NCBI GenBank assembly: GCA_950097015.1
Contig: CATNEN010000011.1
Coordinates: forward strand, 372,001 to 436,000
Reading direction: 5' to 3'
Length of the DNA: 64,000 bases
Origin: Macrostomum hystrix
Lineage: Eukaryota; Platyhelminthes; Macrostomidae
Part shown: positions 60,401 through 64,000 of the stretch, piece after piece
Layout of the letters: each line of letters starts with the position of its first letter
Position numbering within the stretch: position 1 is the stretch's first letter
Notes under the pieces: generated by a model
Database searches by the model: none
What the model saw: the letters and a program-made list of their open reading frames with translations, nothing else
Told to the model about the DNA's origin: nothing
Made by a program: the position numbers and the translations under genes

Positions 60401-63359
60401 TCAGATTCTCTCATGATGAGTGAGAGTTGAGTCTCAGATTCTCTCATGATGAGTGAGAGTTGAGTCTCGGATTCTCTCATGATTAGTGAGAGTTGAGTCT
60501 CAGATTCTCTCATAATGAGTGAGAGTTGAGTCTCGGATTCTCTCATGATGAGTGAGAGTTGAGTCTCGGATTCTCTCGTGATGAGTGAGAGTTGAGTCTC
60601 AGATTCTCTCATGATGAGTGAGAGTTGAGTCTCGGATTCTCTCATGATGAGTGAGAGTTGAGTCTCAGATTCTCTCATGATGAGTGAGAGTTGAGTCTCG
60701 GATTCTCTCATGATGAGTGAGAGTTGAGTCTCAGATTCCTCATGATGAGGGAGGGTTAAGGAGAAGTTAAGCACCCTTTACTTTAAAACGCTTGTTAATA
60801 ATTCTTCAAGTTCTGACGCCAGTCACTTTTCCTGTGCATTAACCAGGGCCTGATAGTCGACCAGACAATCGAGAAGGTGTCCTTCTGCGCCCCGGACCGC
60901 AATCACGACAAAGGCTTTGCCTATATTTGTCGGGACGGCACGACCCGTAGGTGGATGTGTCACGGCTTCCTGGCGGTCAAGGAGTCAGTAAGTGTCGGTA
61001 TCGTTTCCATCGCTGATTATTGATTGATGCAGCTTTTTTTATTAGTAACCGTATCTCTTATGATAAAATATGATTTTTAATTAACAACTGCACAACGATA
61101 ATCGGATCGGTGAGCTTGATTACATGTTCTTGATTTTCAGAAAACTCAAATTTTCGCTTCTGTGATTTTTCGCTTCTTAAATGAACAACGAAACCACGCA
61201 ACCTAGTTGTATTCGTTCTAGAAACTGATCTCTAGACCTCTAACACTCTCCTCTCTCCTCTCTCCTGTCCTATCCTACTATCTCCTCTCTCCTGTCCTAT
61301 CCTACTATCTCCTCTCTCCTGTCCTATCCTACTATCTCCTCTCTCCTGTCCTATCCTACTATCTCCTCTCTCCTGTCCTATCCTACTCTCTCCTCTCTCC
61401 TATTTTACTATCTCCTCTCTCCTCTCTCCTATTTTACTCTCTCCTCTCTCCTCTCTCCTCTCTCCCCTCTCCTATCCTATTATACTATCTCCTCTCTCCT
61501 GTCCTATTCTATCTCCTCTCTCCTCTCTCCTGTCCTGTCCCATCTCTCTTCGCTTTCCTGTCCTATCGACTTTGTCATATCTAACCCGTGCCCAACGTCT
61601 CCAACTAACAGGGTGAGCGGCTGTCGCACGCGGTGGGCTGCGCTTTCGCCATCTGCCTTGAGCGCAAGCAGCAGACTGAGCGCGAGAAAGAGTCCGCAGC
61701 CCAGGTGCAAGTTCAATACAACGACAAGGGCACCGTGTTCGAGAGGACCGGTTCCTTCCGTCAGACCACCCTAACGGAGCGCAAGCTGGATCCGCAGAGC
61801 GCCATCATCTCCGAGCCGGTTCCCGTTACTCAGCGGCCGGAGGCTAAGCTGGATTCACGCGTGTCAGTCCCCAGACCGCAGGCCAATCCGGACCTCATGT
61901 ACCAGAGGCAGGCCTCTTTAAGACTATTTCCCAAGCTGGAGTCGACTGGGGCGGCCGCTTTTAAAGATAGGGCCTATTCTTCTATGCGCATGACGCCAGC
62001 TGAGGCGCAGCAAGCCAGGATTGGCTTGGCCTCCAGAACTGGCGCTGCTGGCATCGGTGAGTTCAGGGTTTTATCAGATTTTTTAAACTGATTTGTGAAT
62101 ATTGATTCTCTCTTTTGGGATAATCATCCCGATTTCTTTTTTGTTCCTACAAATGTTTCTTATTCAGATAAATCGATTCCACATTCATGAGTGTGTTGAT
62201 TTGTCCTATGATATGTGATATGGGATATCCAATATCGATCGTAGAATATTCCTTTGATATCGATTCTTGGATATTGATAACTGGGATATCTGAATATTCT
62301 TGGGATATCGATCCTGAGTTATTCCTTGGATATCGATTCTAGGATTTTCCTGGGATATCACTACTGGAATATTAATCCTGGGATATCGATCCTGGAATAT
62401 TGATCCTGTGATCCTGGGATCGATCTTGGGATATCTATCCTGGGATATCTATCCTGGAATTTCGATCCTGGGATATCGTTCTTGGGATATCGATCCTGGG
62501 ATATCGTTCTTGGGATATCGATCCTGGGATATCGTTCTTGGGATATCGATCCTGGGATATCGTTCTTGGGATATCGATCCTGGGATATCGTTCTTGGGAT
62601 ATCGATCCTGGGATATCGTTCTTGGGATATCGATCCTGGGATATCGTTCTTGGGATATCGATCCTGGGATTCGATCCTGGAATGTTGAATCTAAGCATCA
62701 AGCCTAAAAAGGCCTCCTCCTCACTGCTTTCGCTTCTTCTGATCCTCTCCAAGCAGGCTCGGCCATACCCGAGGCATCCGCCTCCACGGAGCTGTTGGAC
62801 TCGGTGCCTCCGCTGCCGCAGCCGCCCGCCAACATGCATGCGACTCCGATTAACACAAGCAGCTTTGGCGGCGGTCGGCAGTTAGGCGCCCTTAGCGAAG
62901 CCGAAGAGAATTTCAGTGGAACAGCTGCTCGGCAGCAGCAGCAGCAGAACGCGTGGCTGCAGTCCACCAATGGAAATGCGTCGAATAACTCCTATAATCG
63001 TAAGTTATTGCCCATTTTGGTTGAGTTGTGGAGCTGTTACTCATTTGCAACCATAAATCATTACAACCATCATTTTAGCATTCCTGTCTGTTCAGCCGCA
63101 GCATCAGGAGCAGCAGGCTGCGTTTAATTCGGTGAACTGGTCGAGCTCAAGCCAGTCTCAACACCGCCCACAGCAGCAGCAGCCGAATTGGCGCCCATTC
63201 GATTACCAGCAGTCTCCCGTAGATCCATTCGATGTAGCCTGGGCAGACAGAGCGGCTAGTGCTAATCAACCCAGTCGCACTAATCCATTTCTGCAGCAAC
63301 AGCAGCAGCAGCCACCGCAACGAGTAACTGGTGGCAAAGCTTTTGAAGTGCACATGTGA
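57425..63359 (+). CDS. NUMB: Numb endocytic adaptor, seven exons, complete
   Basis: Numb is a membrane-associated adaptor that is asymmetrically inherited and antagonises Notch by promoting endocytosis with AP-2 and EH-domain proteins. Exons: 57425-57607, 57683-57757, 57851-57928, 60847-60987, 61612-62056, 62757-62999, 63079-63359. The phases close, giving 481 residues. The start [18 protein letters not shown] is basic, as in Numb. The PTB domain is unmistakable: [96 protein letters not shown]. The family Ser-phosphorylation-type motif RTGSFRQTT follows. The C-terminal half is short and Gln-rich but keeps DPF ([13 protein letters not shown]-2 binding) and NPF ([10 protein letters not shown] binding), ending GKAFEVHM. 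Vertebrate Numb is longer (about 600-650), so the linker is reduced. Three introns carry tandem arrays. Confidence 0.95.
58124..58662. mobile_element. Putative TIR element in Numb intron 3
   Basis: The left end, ttaacagtagaaggatca (about 58126), is mirrored by the right end, tgatctttctactgttaa (about 58644-58661). The interior matches the interspersed repeat at 36720-37145, supporting mobility. No target duplication was confirmed and there is no transposase frame. Confidence 0.55.
59940..60745. repeat. 33-bp minisatellite in Numb intron 3
   Basis: About 24 units contain gtgagagttgagtctcag, with two alternating variants (gatgagtg/gattagtg and ctcagatt/ctcggatt). The period is a multiple of three, so the minus strand shows an open frame of about 300 codons repeating [11 protein letters not shown]. 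That is almost certainly an artefact. Each unit also contains gagagttgagtctc, an imperfect palindrome. Confidence 0.93.
61235..61548. repeat. Pyrimidine-rich tandem repeat in Numb intron 4
   Basis: About 300 bases of almost pure C/T on the plus strand, built on ctcctctctcctgtcctat with a 27-bp period and shorter tcctctc slips. It lies about 60 bases before the acceptor of the 61612-62056 exon and forms a giant polypyrimidine tract in the sense strand. Confidence 0.9.
62210..62690. repeat. 14/28-bp GATATC minisatellite in Numb intron 5
   Basis: The core from about 62440 is a regular 28-bp dimer of 14-bp units, gggatatcgatcct and gggatatcgttctt. Upstream units are degenerate. Each unit contains the palindrome GATATC, and half also contain ATCGAT. 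The array ends about 65 bases before the acceptor of exon 62757-62999. Open frames in all phases are artefacts. Confidence 0.9.
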
Positions 63360-64000
63360 TGGCGTTCTGAAACGCATCTGCCTGCGACGAGTTTTATTTT
63401 TGCGATTGCATAGGTTCTATAGGACCCAGGAGTGTTCGTATCAATTGAGACCTTGTTCCAATAAGTGGCAGATTTGAAGATCATTGTTAAATGATGAAAT
63501 TGTAAGATTAGCTGCTTTAAAATATATATGCCTTAAAATGCTGTTGATTTAAATTTAGCATGCATGTTATTAAGTGCTATTTTCGGTGCTGTGTTTCATG
63601 GGAACAGTGTTTTTATCATGAAAAGTTGTGTGCTTACATTTTATTATTGTGCTATCATTACCAACTCCATTGTTTGAGTCAATGTTGCCATTTTGCATTG
63701 GCTCACTTATCCTGATTTTTATTCTCAATCTTTTACATAGCCTTTTAATAAGATGGTGTTTCCTGCTCACTTAATTTGCTAGTGAAATCGCGTTCTCTAT
63801 TTCTCTTTAAACTAATATCAAAATTGCATAGAATGAATCTATTTCCTTGCCCTTTTCCTCCATGGCCCTCTGTGATTCCTTTGATTCGCTGGCTAATTCA
63901 ATGCCTCAATGTTTAGCTCTGTTTGGTGTGATAGCCTTAGTTGTCATCGTTACTAATCGAGTGCTGTCTGTCTACCTCATTGAAGGAACAGTTCAAAGCA
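63360..64000. other. Numb 3' UTR and flank
   Basis: AT-rich DNA after the Numb stop. No canonical AATAAA was seen within the window; AATAAG at about 63747 is a weak candidate. No further gene was recognised before the window ends. Confidence 0.45.

Overview
The window is animal nuclear DNA. It holds multi-exon genes with GT-AG introns whose relatively GC-rich exons sit in AT-rich non-coding DNA. The genes are metazoan: a kinesin-binding protein, a formin, DAP5/eIF4G2 and Numb. The DNA is unusually rich in tandem repeats and transposable elements. A repeat-laden invertebrate, perhaps a flatworm such as Macrostomum, would fit, but that is inference and no taxon-diagnostic sequence was found.

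Layout. 1-640: 39-bp minisatellite. 758-5233 (-): KIFBP in six recovered exons, with minisatellites and two tRNA-derived SINEs in or near its introns. 6002-19561 (-): a large ankyrin-repeat protein with a SOCS-box-like C-terminus. Its 9.4-kb third recovered intron holds a young, structurally complete Ty3/gypsy LTR retrotransposon (8982-13617) and two long satellites with 23-bp and 18-bp units. 19562-24430: AT-rich DNA with a TIR element and a SINE. 24453-24740 (+): a single-exon gene for a small secreted six-cysteine protein. 25667-32045 (-): an FHDC1-type formin in nine exons whose phases all close. 32103-38240: intergenic DNA with repeat copies. 38379-42778 (-): DAP5/eIF4G2 with MIF4G, MA3 and W2 regions. 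42850-57400: a 14.5-kb repeat-dominated gap. It contains a Helitron with both termini but a decayed, HUH-less Rep/helicase, an inverted repeat with about 1.37-kb arms, a degenerate DIRS-like retroelement between those arms, and two hAT-like MITEs. 57425-63359 (+): Numb in seven exons, with three tandem arrays in its introns.

The host genes do not form an evident pathway. KIFBP (kinesin regulation), FHDC1 (actin and microtubule assembly) and Numb (endocytosis and cell fate) are all cell-architecture genes, but their proximity may be chance. Four of the six host genes lie on the minus strand. The ankyrin/SOCS gene and KIFBP are in tandem with only about 770 bp between the stop of one and the first recovered exon of the other.

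Exon borders were assigned by eye from splice signals, reading-frame phase and remembered family alignments. The first coding exons of KIFBP, DAP5 and the ankyrin/SOCS gene were not resolved.
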